Counted from the first letter of the stretch, positions 16,652 through 25,396 are shown. The stretch: DNA of 64,000 nucleotides from Streptococcus oralis (GCF_016028255.1 NZ_CP065707.1:124001-188000), one strand, 5' to 3'. Notes: generated by a model not told the origin, from the sequence alone. Numbers and translations are program-made.

Positions 16652-18613
16652 TTATTGAATGTGGTTAGCTAGATCTTCTTGAGCTTTTTTATTGGACTCA
16701 GTTTTTTCTTTTTGCCATTTTTCATAAAGTTCTTGGTACTGTTTCGCAGTCACGGGATCTTTTTGCAACTCAAGGTATTTGTAGTTGTCCGCATCCCCTT
16801 TGTGTCCAACAAATGAGAAGGCTCCTGTGAACGGTACAGTCTTACGGAAGATTGGATTAGCTCCTCCGCTTTGAACTGGCAGAAAGAGAGCACTATCTGT
16901 TAGCCAAGCTTGAACTTCGGCAAATTTCTCATAGCGAACCTGAGTGTTTTCAACTTCTTTATCTGCCTCATCCAACAACTTCTTGTAGGTAGAGAGACCG
17001 ATTTTTTCCTTGACATCATTGTCTTTTCCTGGAGTCAAGCCAAGATTTTTTAACTGAGAACCAGAGTCTGGATCCAAGAGGTCAAGATAGGTCTTGGGAT
17101 CAGAGTAATCTCCACTCCAACCTGAGATATCGATGTCGTAGTCCTTTTGTTCGGCTGTATTGGCAAAGAAGGTTGCATTGTCTTTCTCGTCTGGAGAAAG
17201 TTGAATCACATCGATAACAATATTGTCTGATCCAAGTGTCTCTTCAACTGTCTGTTTGAAAGAACTGGCTTGCTGTACGTCCAACTTAGCAGTCTGATCC
17301 ACCGGCATGTCTAAATGGATAGGGAAGGTCACACCTTCTGCCTGCAAACTTTCTTTGGCTTTGGCAAATTCTGCCTTGGCTTTATCAGCATTCAAGAAGG
17401 CAGGCTGAGCATCGTTTAGATTGACATTAGCCCACTCTGAACCGTAGTTGACTATCTTTTCATTGACAGCATCTCCGAAGTTTTTCCCACCGATTTGAAC
17501 AAAGTTACTTGGTGTGACTGTGTTTCGAAGGATACGATCAGCTCCATCTTCTCCATTTGTCTGTGCGGCATAGGCATGACGGTCAAAGGCAAAGTTAATC
17601 GCCTGACGGAAGTCCTTATTTTGCATAGCTGCACGAGAATCCGCCTTTTCTTTATCCGTCTGTTTCATGGTTTGATTGTAACTTTGACGGTTGACATTGA
17701 AAAGATAGTAGAAAGTCACAGCATTTTGAGGAGTATAAGTAATTTTATCCTCATTCCCTTTTTTCAACTGGTCAAACACAGAACTTGTCGGGAAGATACG
17801 TCCGTCTGTGTAGTTGCCCTCTAAGAATCCTCGAGCCAAACTATCTTGGTCTGAACCATCATAGAAGGAAAGTTTTACTTTCTCAATCTTCACATTGTCC
17901 TTATCCCAGTAATTAGGGTTCTTTTCAAACTCAATTAAAGATTTTGATGTGAAAGACTTGAACAAGTATGGCCCATTTGACAGAATACTAGATGGGGTAA
18001 CACTTCCAAAGTCATCTCCCTTAGATTTCAAAAAGGCTTCATTGACAGGGCTCAAAATCCCCCCTGTTGTCTTTGAATTCCAATAAGACTCTGGTTTGTT
18101 CAAGGTGTATTGGAGAGTATAGTCGTCCACTGCCTTGACTCCAACAGTCTCAAAGTCAGATGTTTTCCCCTCAACATAGTCTGCCAAACCTTTGATGGAG
18201 TCTTGTACCAAATACAAGTTTTCAGCCTTTTTATCCGCCGCATACTTGAGACCCGTCACAAAGTCATGAGCTGTCACTTCAGCGTATTCTTCTCCTTCAG
18301 AGGTATACCACTTAACTCCCTTTCGGATTTTATAGGTATAGGTCAAGCCATCCTTTGATACTTTCCATGACTCCGCCATAGAAGGGACGAGGTTCCCATA
18401 CTTATCATTTTCAAACAAACCATCGATCAAGTTTGTCGTAATGCTAGAAGTCGAACCACGTGTCGAAGTGATATAGTCTAATGTATCTGGATTGCTAGCA
18501 AATACATATGAGTAGGTTTTATCTGTATTTGATTGTGCCGAACTACAAGCCACCATCAAGAAGCTTGCACTCAAAATTCCAGCCCCTAGTAGGAGGGCTT
18601 TTGATTTCTTCAT
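16652..18613 (-). CDS. Oligopeptide ABC transporter substrate-binding lipoprotein (AmiA/AliA/AliB family)
   Basis: A 653-residue surface lipoprotein that captures peptides for the Ami oligopeptide importer. The signal peptide ends FLMVACSS (lipobox cysteine at residue 23). Family text such as NPDTLDYITSTRGSTSSI, VPSMAESWKVSKDGLTYTYKIRKGVKWYTSEG and NKDFRQAINFAFDRHAYA places it with the AliA/AliB paralogues; AliB is my best guess. No permease or ATPase genes are adjacent, so like other Ali proteins it would share the AmiCDEF machinery. ATG 18613 follows GGAGA; TATAAT and a 17-base-spaced TTTATA precede it, with CodY-box-like text in the spacer. Confidence 0.9.
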   Translation of the reverse strand: MKKSKALLLGAGILSASFLMVACSSAQSNTDKTYSYVFASNPDTLDYITSTRGSTSSITTNLIDGLFENDKYGNLVPSMAESWKVSKDGLTYTYKIRKGVKWYTSEGEEYAEVTAHDFVTGLKYAADKKAENLYLVQDSIKGLADYVEGKTSDFETVGVKAVDDYTLQYTLNKPESYWNSKTTGGILSPVNEAFLKSKGDDFGSVTPSSILSNGPYLFKSFTSKSLIEFEKNPNYWDKDNVKIEKVKLSFYDGSDQDSLARGFLEGNYTDGRIFPTSSVFDQLKKGNEDKITYTPQNAVTFYYLFNVNRQSYNQTMKQTDKEKADSRAAMQNKDFRQAINFAFDRHAYAAQTNGEDGADRILRNTVTPSNFVQIGGKNFGDAVNEKIVNYGSEWANVNLNDAQPAFLNADKAKAEFAKAKESLQAEGVTFPIHLDMPVDQTAKLDVQQASSFKQTVEETLGSDNIVIDVIQLSPDEKDNATFFANTAEQKDYDIDISGWSGDYSDPKTYLDLLDPDSGSQLKNLGLTPGKDNDVKEKIGLSTYKKLLDEADKEVENTQVRYEKFAEVQAWLTDSALFLPVQSGGANPIFRKTVPFTGAFSFVGHKGDADNYKYLELQKDPVTAKQYQELYEKWQKEKTESNKKAQEDLANHIQ

Positions 18614-18652
18614 AACTGTTCTCCATTTTTATAGTATATGAAACATTATACA

Positions 18653-18667
18653 TTATTTCAGAAAAAA
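18653..18667 (-). promoter_or_regulatory. CodY-box-like sequence in the lipoprotein promoter
   Basis: Minus-strand TTTTTTCTGAAATAA shares the palindromic core TTTTCTGAAA with the CodY consensus AATTTTCWGAAAATT, with five mismatches at the flanks. It overlaps the -35/-10 spacer. CodY control of peptide uptake is known in Gram-positives; binding here is a guess. Confidence 0.3.
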
Positions 18668-18699
18668 TATAAAGTATTTACAGACTGATATTATAGGAA

Positions 18700-18733
18700 A
18701 AAGAAAAGCCAGTAGACTCGAGTTCCTACTGAC
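18700..18733 (-). terminator. Terminator of rpmH
   Basis: Stem GTCAGTAG/CTACTGGC (18726-18733 with 18708-18715, one G-U) followed on the minus strand by TTTTCTTTTT. Confidence 0.75.
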
Positions 18734-18755
18734 TTCTTTGTTGAATTCGTTTGGA

Positions 18756-18890
18756 TTATGCAGCCAAAACTTTGCGTCCTTTACGACGACGAGCTGCCAA
18801 TACGCGACGACCGTTTTTAGTTGACATACGGTTACGGAATCCGTGTTTGCGCGCACGACGAAGTTTACTTGGTTGATAAGTACGTTTCAC
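18756..18890 (-). CDS. rpmH: 50S ribosomal protein L34
   Basis: A 44-residue very basic protein reading (M)[19 protein letters not shown] and ending KGRKVLAA, the full length of bacterial L34. The start codon is GTG (18888-18890), with GGAGG eight bases upstream and no in-frame ATG. It is transcribed from a consensus promoter (18965-18993) with a leader of about 70 bases and closed by its own terminator, so it is not joined to rnpA as in many bacteria. Confidence 0.96.
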
Positions 18891-18964
18891 GATGAATACC
18901 TCCTCATAGATTTTGTATTCGTTTAGCCGGCTATAAAGTGATCAGTTACTAAACATACTTTACT

Positions 18965-18993
18965 ATTCTATCTGATTCTGCCACTTTTGTCAA
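18965..18993 (-). promoter_or_regulatory. rpmH promoter
   Basis: Minus-strand TTGACA (18988-18993), exact 17-base spacer, TAGAAT (18965-18970): a near-consensus vegetative promoter, as expected for a ribosomal protein gene. Confidence 0.85.
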
Positions 18994-19035
18994 TAGTTCC
19001 AAGCAAATGTTTTCGAGCTTTTCCTATGAAAGCCC

Positions 19036-20250
19036 TTATCTACGATACTGTTTTAAGAAACGAGTCATCTTTTCTTGGATTTGCGCCAATTCGTCCACAC
19101 GTGGGAGGTAAACGATACGGAAATGGTCTGGCTCCCTCCAGTTAAAACCGCGACCATGAACCAAGAGAATCTTTTCCTGCTTCAAGAAATCAAGAACGAA
19201 CTGTTCATCATCATCGATACGGTACATATTGCGATCGATTTTAGGGAAAATATAAAGACCTGCCTTTGGTTTGACCGCAGACAAACCGGGAATATCTTGA
19301 ATGGCATTGTAAATGAAGTTTCTTTGCTCGTAGATACGTCCACCTGGAAGAAGCAATTCGTCCACTGACTGGTGCCCACCTAGTGATGTTTGTACGACTT
19401 GCTGGGCCAAAACGTTAGAGCAAAGGCGCATATTGGACAGCATATTGAGACCTTCGATATAGCCCTTAACATGGTGCTTAGGACCAGACAAGACCATCCA
19501 ACCTACACGAAAACCAGCGATACGATGCGATTTTGACAGACCATTCATGCTGACACAGAAAACATCTGGTGCCAAGCTCGCCACAGGCGTATGCACATGC
19601 CCATCCATCACCATGCGGTCATAAATCTCATCCGCAAAGATGATCAAATCGTTTTGACGGGCAATCTCAATAATCTCCAACAAGAGTTCCTTAGGATAAA
19701 GGGCTCCAGTTGGGTTGTTCGGATTGATAAGGACGATTGCCTTTGTATTGGAAGTAATTTTTGACTTGATATCATCAATATCTGGGTACCATTCTGCAGC
19801 TTCATCACAGATATAGTGAACCGCATTTCCCCCAGCTAGACTGACAGCAGCCGTCCAGAGAGGATAGTCTGGCATAGGCACCAAGACCTCATCGCCATTA
19901 TCCAAAAGCCCCTGCATGGACATAACAATCAGCTCACTGACACCATTTCCAAGGTAGATATCATCAATGTCCACATTGGGGAAGTTCTTCAGTTGGCAAT
20001 ACTGCATGATGGCCTTACGTGCTGAGAAAATCCCTTTGGAGTCAGAATATCCTTCGCTATCACGCGCATTCATAATCAAGTCATGAATGACCTCATCTGG
20101 CGCTGTAAAGCCAAATTCTGCTGGATTTCCTGTATTCAGGCGTAAAATCTTTTCTCCGTTTGCTCGCATCCGCATAGCTTCTTCCAAAACAGGGCCACGG
20201 ATATCATAGGCAACATGCTCTAACTTACTAGACTTGTTATATTCTTTCAT
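19036..20250 (-). CDS. alaT: Alanine-type aminotransferase (fold-type I PLP)
   Basis: A 404-residue class I/II aminotransferase, most like AlaT (alanine-pyruvate/glutamate transamination). The PLP lysine is in NGLSKSHRIAGFR; substrate and cofactor motifs include NPNNPTGALYP, ADEIYDRM and the C-terminal arginine region PDHFRIVYLPR. ATG 20250 gives MKEYNKSSKLEHVAYDIRGP, the usual N-terminus. No clear partner genes are next to it. Exact amino donor is inferred from family resemblance. Confidence 0.88.
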   Translation of the reverse strand: MKEYNKSSKLEHVAYDIRGPVLEEAMRMRANGEKILRLNTGNPAEFGFTAPDEVIHDLIMNARDSEGYSDSKGIFSARKAIMQYCQLKNFPNVDIDDIYLGNGVSELIVMSMQGLLDNGDEVLVPMPDYPLWTAAVSLAGGNAVHYICDEAAEWYPDIDDIKSKITSNTKAIVLINPNNPTGALYPKELLLEIIEIARQNDLIIFADEIYDRMVMDGHVHTPVASLAPDVFCVSMNGLSKSHRIAGFRVGWMVLSGPKHHVKGYIEGLNMLSNMRLCSNVLAQQVVQTSLGGHQSVDELLLPGGRIYEQRNFIYNAIQDIPGLSAVKPKAGLYIFPKIDRNMYRIDDDEQFVLDFLKQEKILLVHGRGFNWREPDHFRIVYLPRVDELAQIQEKMTRFLKQYRR

Positions 20251-20393
20251 CTTGTTTCCTCAATTCATCGAGATAGTAACATTATACCACTAGAAAGGGA
20301 TTGCGACAAGTTTCCTGAAATGAGCAAACAAAGAAAAAACTCACAACGACTAGGTTCTCACCGTCTAAACAACTAGAATACAGAAGCATTTTC

Positions 20394-20693
20394 TCACATA
20401 CCAAAAGACAAACCTAGAAAGACTAATGCTAAAAAGGAATCATACAAAAGATTAAACATGAGAAAGAGCCCCCACGTGACCAAATAGTCCAAGCGACCAC
20501 TTCTCTTTGCAATCACAAATAAAATGATGTGGTAGACTAAGTGAAAGAGAAGAAAACCAACAAAACCTGGATAGAGAACAGGCACGACTCTTTCCAGCTG
20601 CCAAAGCATCACTACTTCTCCTACAAGTGACGCAAGGATAATTCCATGATAAAGAAGGCTTATTTTTTTAGAAGCTTGAACAGACTCTTTCAT
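20394..20693 (-). CDS. Small three-helix membrane protein of unknown function
   Basis: A 99-residue protein with about three hydrophobic helices (residues 12-35, 40-62 and 70-98) and a basic loop AKRSGRLDY. No motif points to an activity. ATG 20693 follows GAAAG weakly. It lies between alaT and the universal stress gene, convergent with neither; a similar-sized hypothetical occurs at this place in relatives as far as I recall. Confidence 0.7.
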   Translation of the reverse strand: MKESVQASKKISLLYHGIILASLVGEVVMLWQLERVVPVLYPGFVGFLLFHLVYHIILFVIAKRSGRLDYLVTWGLFLMFNLLYDSFLALVFLGLSFGM

Positions 20694-20800
20694 ACTTTCT
20701 CATCCCCTCGCTGTGTTTTCTACTATCCCGTTTTCTTTTATTTTAACATATCTCCACCAAATTGAATCTCCGATAATATTTATTTAAATATGATTTTTAC

Positions 20801-20829
20801 TTTACTTCTTTAGTGAAAAGGATTACAAT
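20801..20829 (+). promoter_or_regulatory. Probable promoter of the universal stress gene
   Basis: TTTACT (20801-20806), 17 bases, TACAAT (20824-20829), 30 bases before the ATG. Confidence 0.5.
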
Positions 20830-20859
20830 AAAAGTAAGAAAATTTCAGGAGGTTTCATT

Positions 20860-21312
20860 ATGGCACAACGTTACCAAAATGTTATGGTTGCAATTGATGG
20901 TTCTAAAGAGGCAGACTTGGCTTTTGTTAAAGGTGTTTACACTGCTCTACGCAATGATTCCAAGCTCACCATTGCCCATGTTATTGACACACGCGCTCTT
21001 CAAAGCGTGTCCACCTTTGATGCTGAAGTTTACGAAGAACTCCAAGTCGACGCTGAAAGTTTGATGAAAGAGTACGAAAAACGTGCAAAAGATGCGGGTG
21101 TAACCGATATTCATACCGTCATCGAAATGGGAAATCCAAAAACTCTCCTTGCTCGTACTATTCCAGACGCAGAAAATGTTGACTTGATTCTCGTCGGTGC
21201 AACAGGTCTTAATGCCTTTGAACGCCTCTTGGTTGGCTCTTCATCTGAATACATCCTCCGCCACGCAAAAGTTGATTTGCTGGTCGTGAGAGAACAAGAA
21301 AAAACATTATAG
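20860..21312 (+). CDS. Universal stress protein, UspA family
   Basis: A 150-residue single-domain Usp. The ATP-binding-type motif is present as LILVGATGLNAFERLLVGSSSEYILRHA cut into its parts GATGLN, LLVGSSSEYI and the beta-strand VDLLVVR. Start MAQRYQNVMVAIDGSKEAD after CAGGAGG. Role is survival under stress, by family only. It is monocistronic, with a terminator shared with the convergent HAD gene. Confidence 0.92.
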   Translation: MAQRYQNVMVAIDGSKEADLAFVKGVYTALRNDSKLTIAHVIDTRALQSVSTFDAEVYEELQVDAESLMKEYEKRAKDAGVTDIHTVIEMGNPKTLLARTIPDAENVDLILVGATGLNAFERLLVGSSSEYILRHAKVDLLVVREQEKTL

Positions 21313-21319
21313 GAACACA

Positions 21320-21347
21320 AAAGGAGCCTGCTAGGCTCCCTTTTTTC
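21320..21347 (+). terminator. Terminator between usp and the HAD fusion gene
   Basis: AAAAGGAGCC (21320-21329), loop TGCTA, GGCTCC with a C bulge and six T residues. The opposite strand also ends in T after the stem, so it may serve both converging genes. Confidence 0.75.
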
Positions 21348-22733
21348 TTACTTATTTCTCTCTTTATGTCGCTCATAAGCCTTGAGCTGACGCTGCAGTT
21401 CCTTTCTGATAGCAGGTTCTGGAGCATATTTTTCTTCCCAGTCATCCGGTTTTAAGATTTTATGTGTAACTGGATCAAAATGGGCTTTTCCATCAGGAAA
21501 AACCTTCCCCATGTTTGCCTCATGCACAATATCAAAGATGCGTTCTGGATCCACTCCCATAAGGGCAAAACTGCCGTAAGTAAAATACAGTGTATCGATT
21601 AAGGCATCAACCTGCCCGGTTAGATCTTTTTGGGCAGGCGTTTTTTGCCTCACCTTTTCGGCCGCCTTATCAAGTGCCGCATGCATGCTTGCAAGTGACT
21701 GCTGGAATTCTTCCTCCGAAGAACTTGCCGCGCGGACAAACTCTACTAATTCTTCAATTTTAAAGTCTGCGCGGTGGGTTGCACCTTCAATATCCCATGC
21801 CTGTGGCTCTTCTTGAGTTCGTTCATCCATCATGTGGTGGAAGGTTTTGACCTTATTAAAGTGGTAGTCCCGACTGACAAAAACTTTTTCTGAAGCCAAG
21901 ACCCCAAAATGTTCAAGCGCCTTGTGGATGCCATCTTGTTGGTTACTTGCTGTGATGTGCTTAGCAACTTCTTTGACGCTGCTACTGCCATTTCCCATAG
22001 CGACCGACATACCAACACCCGCCAACATTTCCAGGTCGTTATCTGAATCTCCGAAGGCCATGACTTGGTTGAGATCAAAGCCATATTCTTTCCCGACTCG
22101 GCGAATGCCTTCTAGTTTGGAATTTCCTTGGTTGATGATATCTGCTGCAAAAGGATTGCTTCGAGTCAATTTTAAATCTTCAAAATCACTTGCAGTTTTC
22201 TCAGATTCCTCAGGCGTCATCAGCATCAAAACTTGGTAAATTGGTTGATTAATCAAGTTAAGCAAGTCGTTTTCCTTTTGAGGAACTGCCTTGCTAACCA
22301 TTCGATTAAAAGAGTGGCTAACAGTTCTTGTCAACACAGTCGGGATAAAGCGACTAACCAGTTGTGAAAAGGAGCCAAGACCAAATGACATAATTTTCGA
22401 ACCAACAACGGCATGCTCGGTTCCAAGAGCGATTTCTTTACGCTCCTTTTTAGCATAAGCAATCAGTTGACGCAGACTTGACTTGGCAATCGGGCTAGCA
22501 AATAAGACTTTTTCTTTATTAAAGATATATTGTCCGTTATAAGTTATTGCAAAATCCAGATCTAAATCCTCCATCAATTCCTTGACAAAGAAAGGCCCCC
22601 GTCCTGTCGCCACTCCAACAAGCACCCCTTGTTCTTTCACAATCCTAATCGCGTCCTTAGTGGATTTCAAAACACTCTTACGATCGTTGACTAGCGTTCC
22701 ATCGATATCAAAAAAAACAGCTTTGACTTCCAT
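21348..22733 (-). CDS. Cof-type HAD phosphatase fused to an all-alpha NTP pyrophosphatase-like domain
   Basis: 461 residues. The N-terminal about 270 residues are a Cof/HAD-IIB phosphatase with FFDIDGTLVND (nucleophile D9), the TGR motif VATGRGP and the DD motif MAFGDSDNDLEML. The C-terminal about 150 residues are a PRA-PH/MazG-like helical domain with the metal-site pattern (EELVEF then DALIDTLYFTYGSFALMGVD) and ending GKAHFDPVTHKILKPDDWEEKY. The two activities together suggest removal of unwanted nucleotides or sugar phosphates, but the substrate is unknown. Start ATG 22733 is divergent from ansA. Confidence 0.85.
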   Translation of the reverse strand: MEVKAVFFDIDGTLVNDRKSVLKSTKDAIRIVKEQGVLVGVATGRGPFFVKELMEDLDLDFAITYNGQYIFNKEKVLFASPIAKSSLRQLIAYAKKERKEIALGTEHAVVGSKIMSFGLGSFSQLVSRFIPTVLTRTVSHSFNRMVSKAVPQKENDLLNLINQPIYQVLMLMTPEESEKTASDFEDLKLTRSNPFAADIINQGNSKLEGIRRVGKEYGFDLNQVMAFGDSDNDLEMLAGVGMSVAMGNGSSSVKEVAKHITASNQQDGIHKALEHFGVLASEKVFVSRDYHFNKVKTFHHMMDERTQEEPQAWDIEGATHRADFKIEELVEFVRAASSSEEEFQQSLASMHAALDKAAEKVRQKTPAQKDLTGQVDALIDTLYFTYGSFALMGVDPERIFDIVHEANMGKVFPDGKAHFDPVTHKILKPDDWEEKYAPEPAIRKELQRQLKAYERHKERNK

Positions 22734-22798
22734 CCTATCCCATTCTCCCCTTTTGTGTTACAATGATTATACCACATTTCAGAGAGAGTGAGTAAATC

Positions 22799-23761
22799 AT
22801 GCCTAAGAAAATCCTTGTTTTACATACAGGTGGGACTATTTCCATGCAAGCTGACGCCACTGGAGCCGTTGTAACTAGCCAGGAAAATCCCATGAACCAT
22901 GTTTCCAATCCGCTTGAAGGGATTGAGGTTCATGCCCTAGACTTTTTTAACCTACCGAGTCCCCATATCAAACCCAAGCATATGCTTGCACTCTATCATA
23001 AAATCAAAGAGGAAGCAGACCACTACGATGGGGTTGTCATCACACATGGGACAGATACGCTAGAGGAAACTGCCTACTTCCTTGATACCATGGAAATCCC
23101 ACACATGCCCATCGTTCTAACTGGAGCTATGCGTAGTTCCAACGAACTCGGTAGCGACGGTGTATACAACTATCTGAGTGCTTTACGAGTTGCCAGCGAT
23201 GACAAAGCAGCCGACAAGGGTGTCCTGGTCGTCATGAATGATGAAATCCACGCGGCCAAGTATGTTACCAAAACCCATACGACCAACGTCGGTACCTTTC
23301 AAACCCCAACACATGGACCACTTGGCCTCATCATGAAGCAAGAAATCCTCTACTTCAAAACGGCTGAACCTCGTGTCCGATTTAATCTCGAGCATATTCA
23401 AGGTCTGGTTCCCATCATCTCAGCCTATGCAGGTATGACAGACGAGCTGATCGATATGTTAGACTTGGAACAACTGGATGGCTTAGTCATTCAGGCCTTT
23501 GGAGCAGGTAATATTCCCAAAGAAACAGCTCAAAAATTAGAAAATCTCCTCCGAAAAGGCATCCCAGTCGCCTTGGTCTCACGTTGTTTTAACGGTATTG
23601 CTGAACCTGTCTACGCCTACCAAGGTGGAGGGGTGCAGTTGCAACAAGCTGGTGTTTTCTTTGTTAAAGAACTCAATGCTCAAAAAGCTCGACTGAAACT
23701 TCTCATTGCTCTCAATGCTGGACTAAAAGGGCAGGCACTGAAAGACTATATGGAAGGATAA
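22799..23761 (+). CDS. ansA: L-asparaginase, type I
   Basis: Hydrolyses asparagine to aspartate and ammonia. The 320-residue protein has both threonine nucleophile motifs: LHTGGTISMQ (first) and VITHGTDTLEETAYFL (second), and no signal peptide, so it is the cytosolic type. The ribosome site is weak (AGAGAGTGAG). It is monocistronic, and its terminator is shared with ccpA. Together with asnA in the same region it could balance asparagine pools. Confidence 0.94.
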   Translation: MPKKILVLHTGGTISMQADATGAVVTSQENPMNHVSNPLEGIEVHALDFFNLPSPHIKPKHMLALYHKIKEEADHYDGVVITHGTDTLEETAYFLDTMEIPHMPIVLTGAMRSSNELGSDGVYNYLSALRVASDDKAADKGVLVVMNDEIHAAKYVTKTHTTNVGTFQTPTHGPLGLIMKQEILYFKTAEPRVRFNLEHIQGLVPIISAYAGMTDELIDMLDLEQLDGLVIQAFGAGNIPKETAQKLENLLRKGIPVALVSRCFNGIAEPVYAYQGGGVQLQQAGVFFVKELNAQKARLKLLIALNAGLKGQALKDYMEG

Positions 23762-23779
23762 GCCTCTTCTCTAGAATGC

Positions 23780-23812
23780 AAAAACAGGAAATCTTCACGA
23801 TTTCCTGTTTTT
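23780..23812. terminator. Bidirectional terminator between ansA and ccpA
   Basis: Perfect 14-bp stem AAAAACAGGAAATC / GATTTCCTGTTTTT with a five-base loop; poly-T on both strands between convergent genes. Confidence 0.93.
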
Positions 23813-23813
23813 A

Positions 23814-24824
23814 CTATTTACGTTTGCGTGTTGAACGACGTTCTGTTAAACCGTGAGGCAAGAGAACTTCACGTTCTTCCAACTCTTCCTTGTGCATGAT
23901 TTTGGTCAACATACGCATGCTGATAGCACCTAGATCATAAAGAGGTTGGGCAATCGTTGTCAGATTTGGACGAGTGAATCGTGCAATCTGAGAATCATCT
24001 GTCGTGATGATTTCAAACTCTTCTGGTACAGAAATACCGTGATCTGCCAAGCCATTTAACACACCCGCAGCCAATTCATCACCTGTCACAACCGCGGCTG
24101 TAGCCTGTGAAGAAACCAAGCGCTCTGCCAAGGCATAGCCATCATTATAGCTGTATTTAGACTCAAATACCAAGCCCTCGCTATAAGGGATTCCTGCCTT
24201 TTTCAAAGCTTCCTTGTAACCAATCAATCGAATTTTACCATTGATATCATCAACAAGTGGCCCACTGACAAAGGCAATCTTTTCATTTTCCTGAAGCAAA
24301 TGAGTTACTGCATCAATCGTTGCTTGTTTGTAGTCAATATTAACACTTGGCAACTGGTGTTCGATATCCACCGTTCCTGCAAGGACAACTGGTGTCCGTG
24401 AACGAGAGAATTCTGAACGAATCTTTTCAGTCAAGTGATAGCCCATAAAAATGATCCCGTCAACCTGTTTTGAAAAGAGAGTATTAACTACTGAAACTTC
24501 TTTTTCATCGTCTTCATCACTATTGGCTAGGACGATATTGTACTTATACATCTCTGCAATATCATCAATCCCCTTGGCTAGGGTTGAAAAATAGCCATTA
24601 GTGATATTTGGAATCACAACACCAACTGTAGTGGTTTTCTTGCTGGCCAAACCACGCGCTACCGCATTTGGACGGTAGTCAAGACGATCAATCACCTCTA
24701 GAACTTTTTTACGAGTGTTCTCTTTGACGTTCTTATTGCCATTCACTACACGGCTAACAGTTGCCATTGAAACCCCAGCTTCACGGGCAACATCATAAAT
24801 CGTTACTGTATCATCTGTGTTCAT
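23814..24824 (-). CDS. ccpA: Catabolite control protein A
   Basis: LacI/GalR-family master regulator of carbon metabolism; with HPr-Ser46-P it binds cre sites. The 336-residue protein has the N-terminal helix-turn-helix VTIYDVAREAGVSMATVSRVVNG, hinge helix NAVARGLASKKT and a periplasmic-binding-like core. ATG 24824 follows AGAAAGGA. A promoter lies at 24876-24904 and a cre-like site at 24846-24860 just downstream of the start point, indicating autoregulation. Other cre-like sites in the window precede pflA and manL. Confidence 0.97.
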   Translation of the reverse strand: MNTDDTVTIYDVAREAGVSMATVSRVVNGNKNVKENTRKKVLEVIDRLDYRPNAVARGLASKKTTTVGVVIPNITNGYFSTLAKGIDDIAEMYKYNIVLANSDEDDEKEVSVVNTLFSKQVDGIIFMGYHLTEKIRSEFSRSRTPVVLAGTVDIEHQLPSVNIDYKQATIDAVTHLLQENEKIAFVSGPLVDDINGKIRLIGYKEALKKAGIPYSEGLVFESKYSYNDGYALAERLVSSQATAAVVTGDELAAGVLNGLADHGISVPEEFEIITTDDSQIARFTRPNLTTIAQPLYDLGAISMRMLTKIMHKEELEEREVLLPHGLTERRSTRKRK

Positions 24825-24845
24825 TCTGTTTCCTTTCTATATTGA

Positions 24846-24860
24846 AAATTTCGCTTTCAT
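24846..24860 (-). promoter_or_regulatory. cre-like site in the ccpA leader
   Basis: Minus-strand ATGAAAGCGAAATTT matches the cre consensus at 14 of 15 positions and would occupy roughly +9 to +23, a position suited to road-block autorepression. Confidence 0.6.
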
Positions 24861-24875
24861 ACATCTGCTTACTCC

Positions 24876-24904
24876 ATTTTATCACTTATTGTAAACACTT
24901 TCAA
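24876..24904 (-). promoter_or_regulatory. ccpA promoter
   Basis: Minus-strand TTGAAA (24899-24904), 17-base spacer, TAAAAT (24876-24881) with an upstream TG (extended -10). Confidence 0.75.
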
Positions 24905-24973
24905 GTATTTTTTAGAGAAACTTTGAAAAAATTTCACAACCTATTCCCATTTTGAAAAAGTGAGTACGATTTC

Positions 24974-25002
24974 TTGATTTTTGGGATGTTTTGCTGTATG
25001 AT
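24974..25002 (+). promoter_or_regulatory. Promoter of the DUF960 gene
   Basis: TTGATT (24974-24979), 17 bases, TATGAT (24997-25002), followed by AAAGGAGGGAGGG and the ATG. Confidence 0.65.
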
Positions 25003-25027
25003 AAGGAAAAATAAAAGGAGGGAGGGA

Positions 25028-25351
25028 ATGTTTATGGCTTTTACAAATACTCAGAGACGTTCGGCCAGTTTTGGCGTTGTGACCAGCTTGCCTGACGATG
25101 TTATCGACTCTTTATGGTTTATTATCGATCATTTTTTGAAAAACGTCTTTGAATTAGAAGAGGAACTTGAATTTCAACTACTAAACAACGAGGGGACCAT
25201 TACCTTCCATTTCTCTAGTCAGCACCTGCCGACTAGTATCGACTTTGATTTTAATCATCCCTTCGACCCTCTTTACCCTCCTCGGGTCCTTGTTTTAGAC
25301 ATGGACGGGAAAGAAACCATCCTCCTTCCTGAAGAAAATGACCTATTTTAA
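25028..25351 (+). CDS. DUF960 family protein
   Basis: A 107-residue acidic cytosolic protein. The opening MAFTNTQRRSASFGVVTSLP and the IDSLWFIIDHFL segment recall the DUF960 family of Firmicutes, whose function is unknown. ATG 25028 has AAGGAG seven bases upstream; ATG 25034 is also possible. It is alone between ccpA and the folate operon, exactly where this chromosome departs from the pneumococcal order, and it ends in a strong shared terminator. Confidence 0.75.
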   Translation: MFMAFTNTQRRSASFGVVTSLPDDVIDSLWFIIDHFLKNVFELEEELEFQLLNNEGTITFHFSSQHLPTSIDFDFNHPFDPLYPPRVLVLDMDGKETILLPEENDLF

Positions 25352-25396
25352 AAACTCTAGCTTCTCAGCGCAAACTGCTGAGGAACTAGAGTTTTT
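25350..25396. terminator. Bidirectional terminator between DUF960 gene and folate operon
   Basis: About 19-bp stem AAAAACTCTAG-TTCTCAGC / GCTGAGGAACTAGAGTTTTT with poly-T on both strands, between convergent genes. Confidence 0.93.

Noticed and set aside
18899..18935. Competence cin-box-like AACGAATA in the rpmH leader
   Set aside because: One mismatch to TACGAATA, inside a constitutive leader downstream of a consensus promoter; expected by chance.
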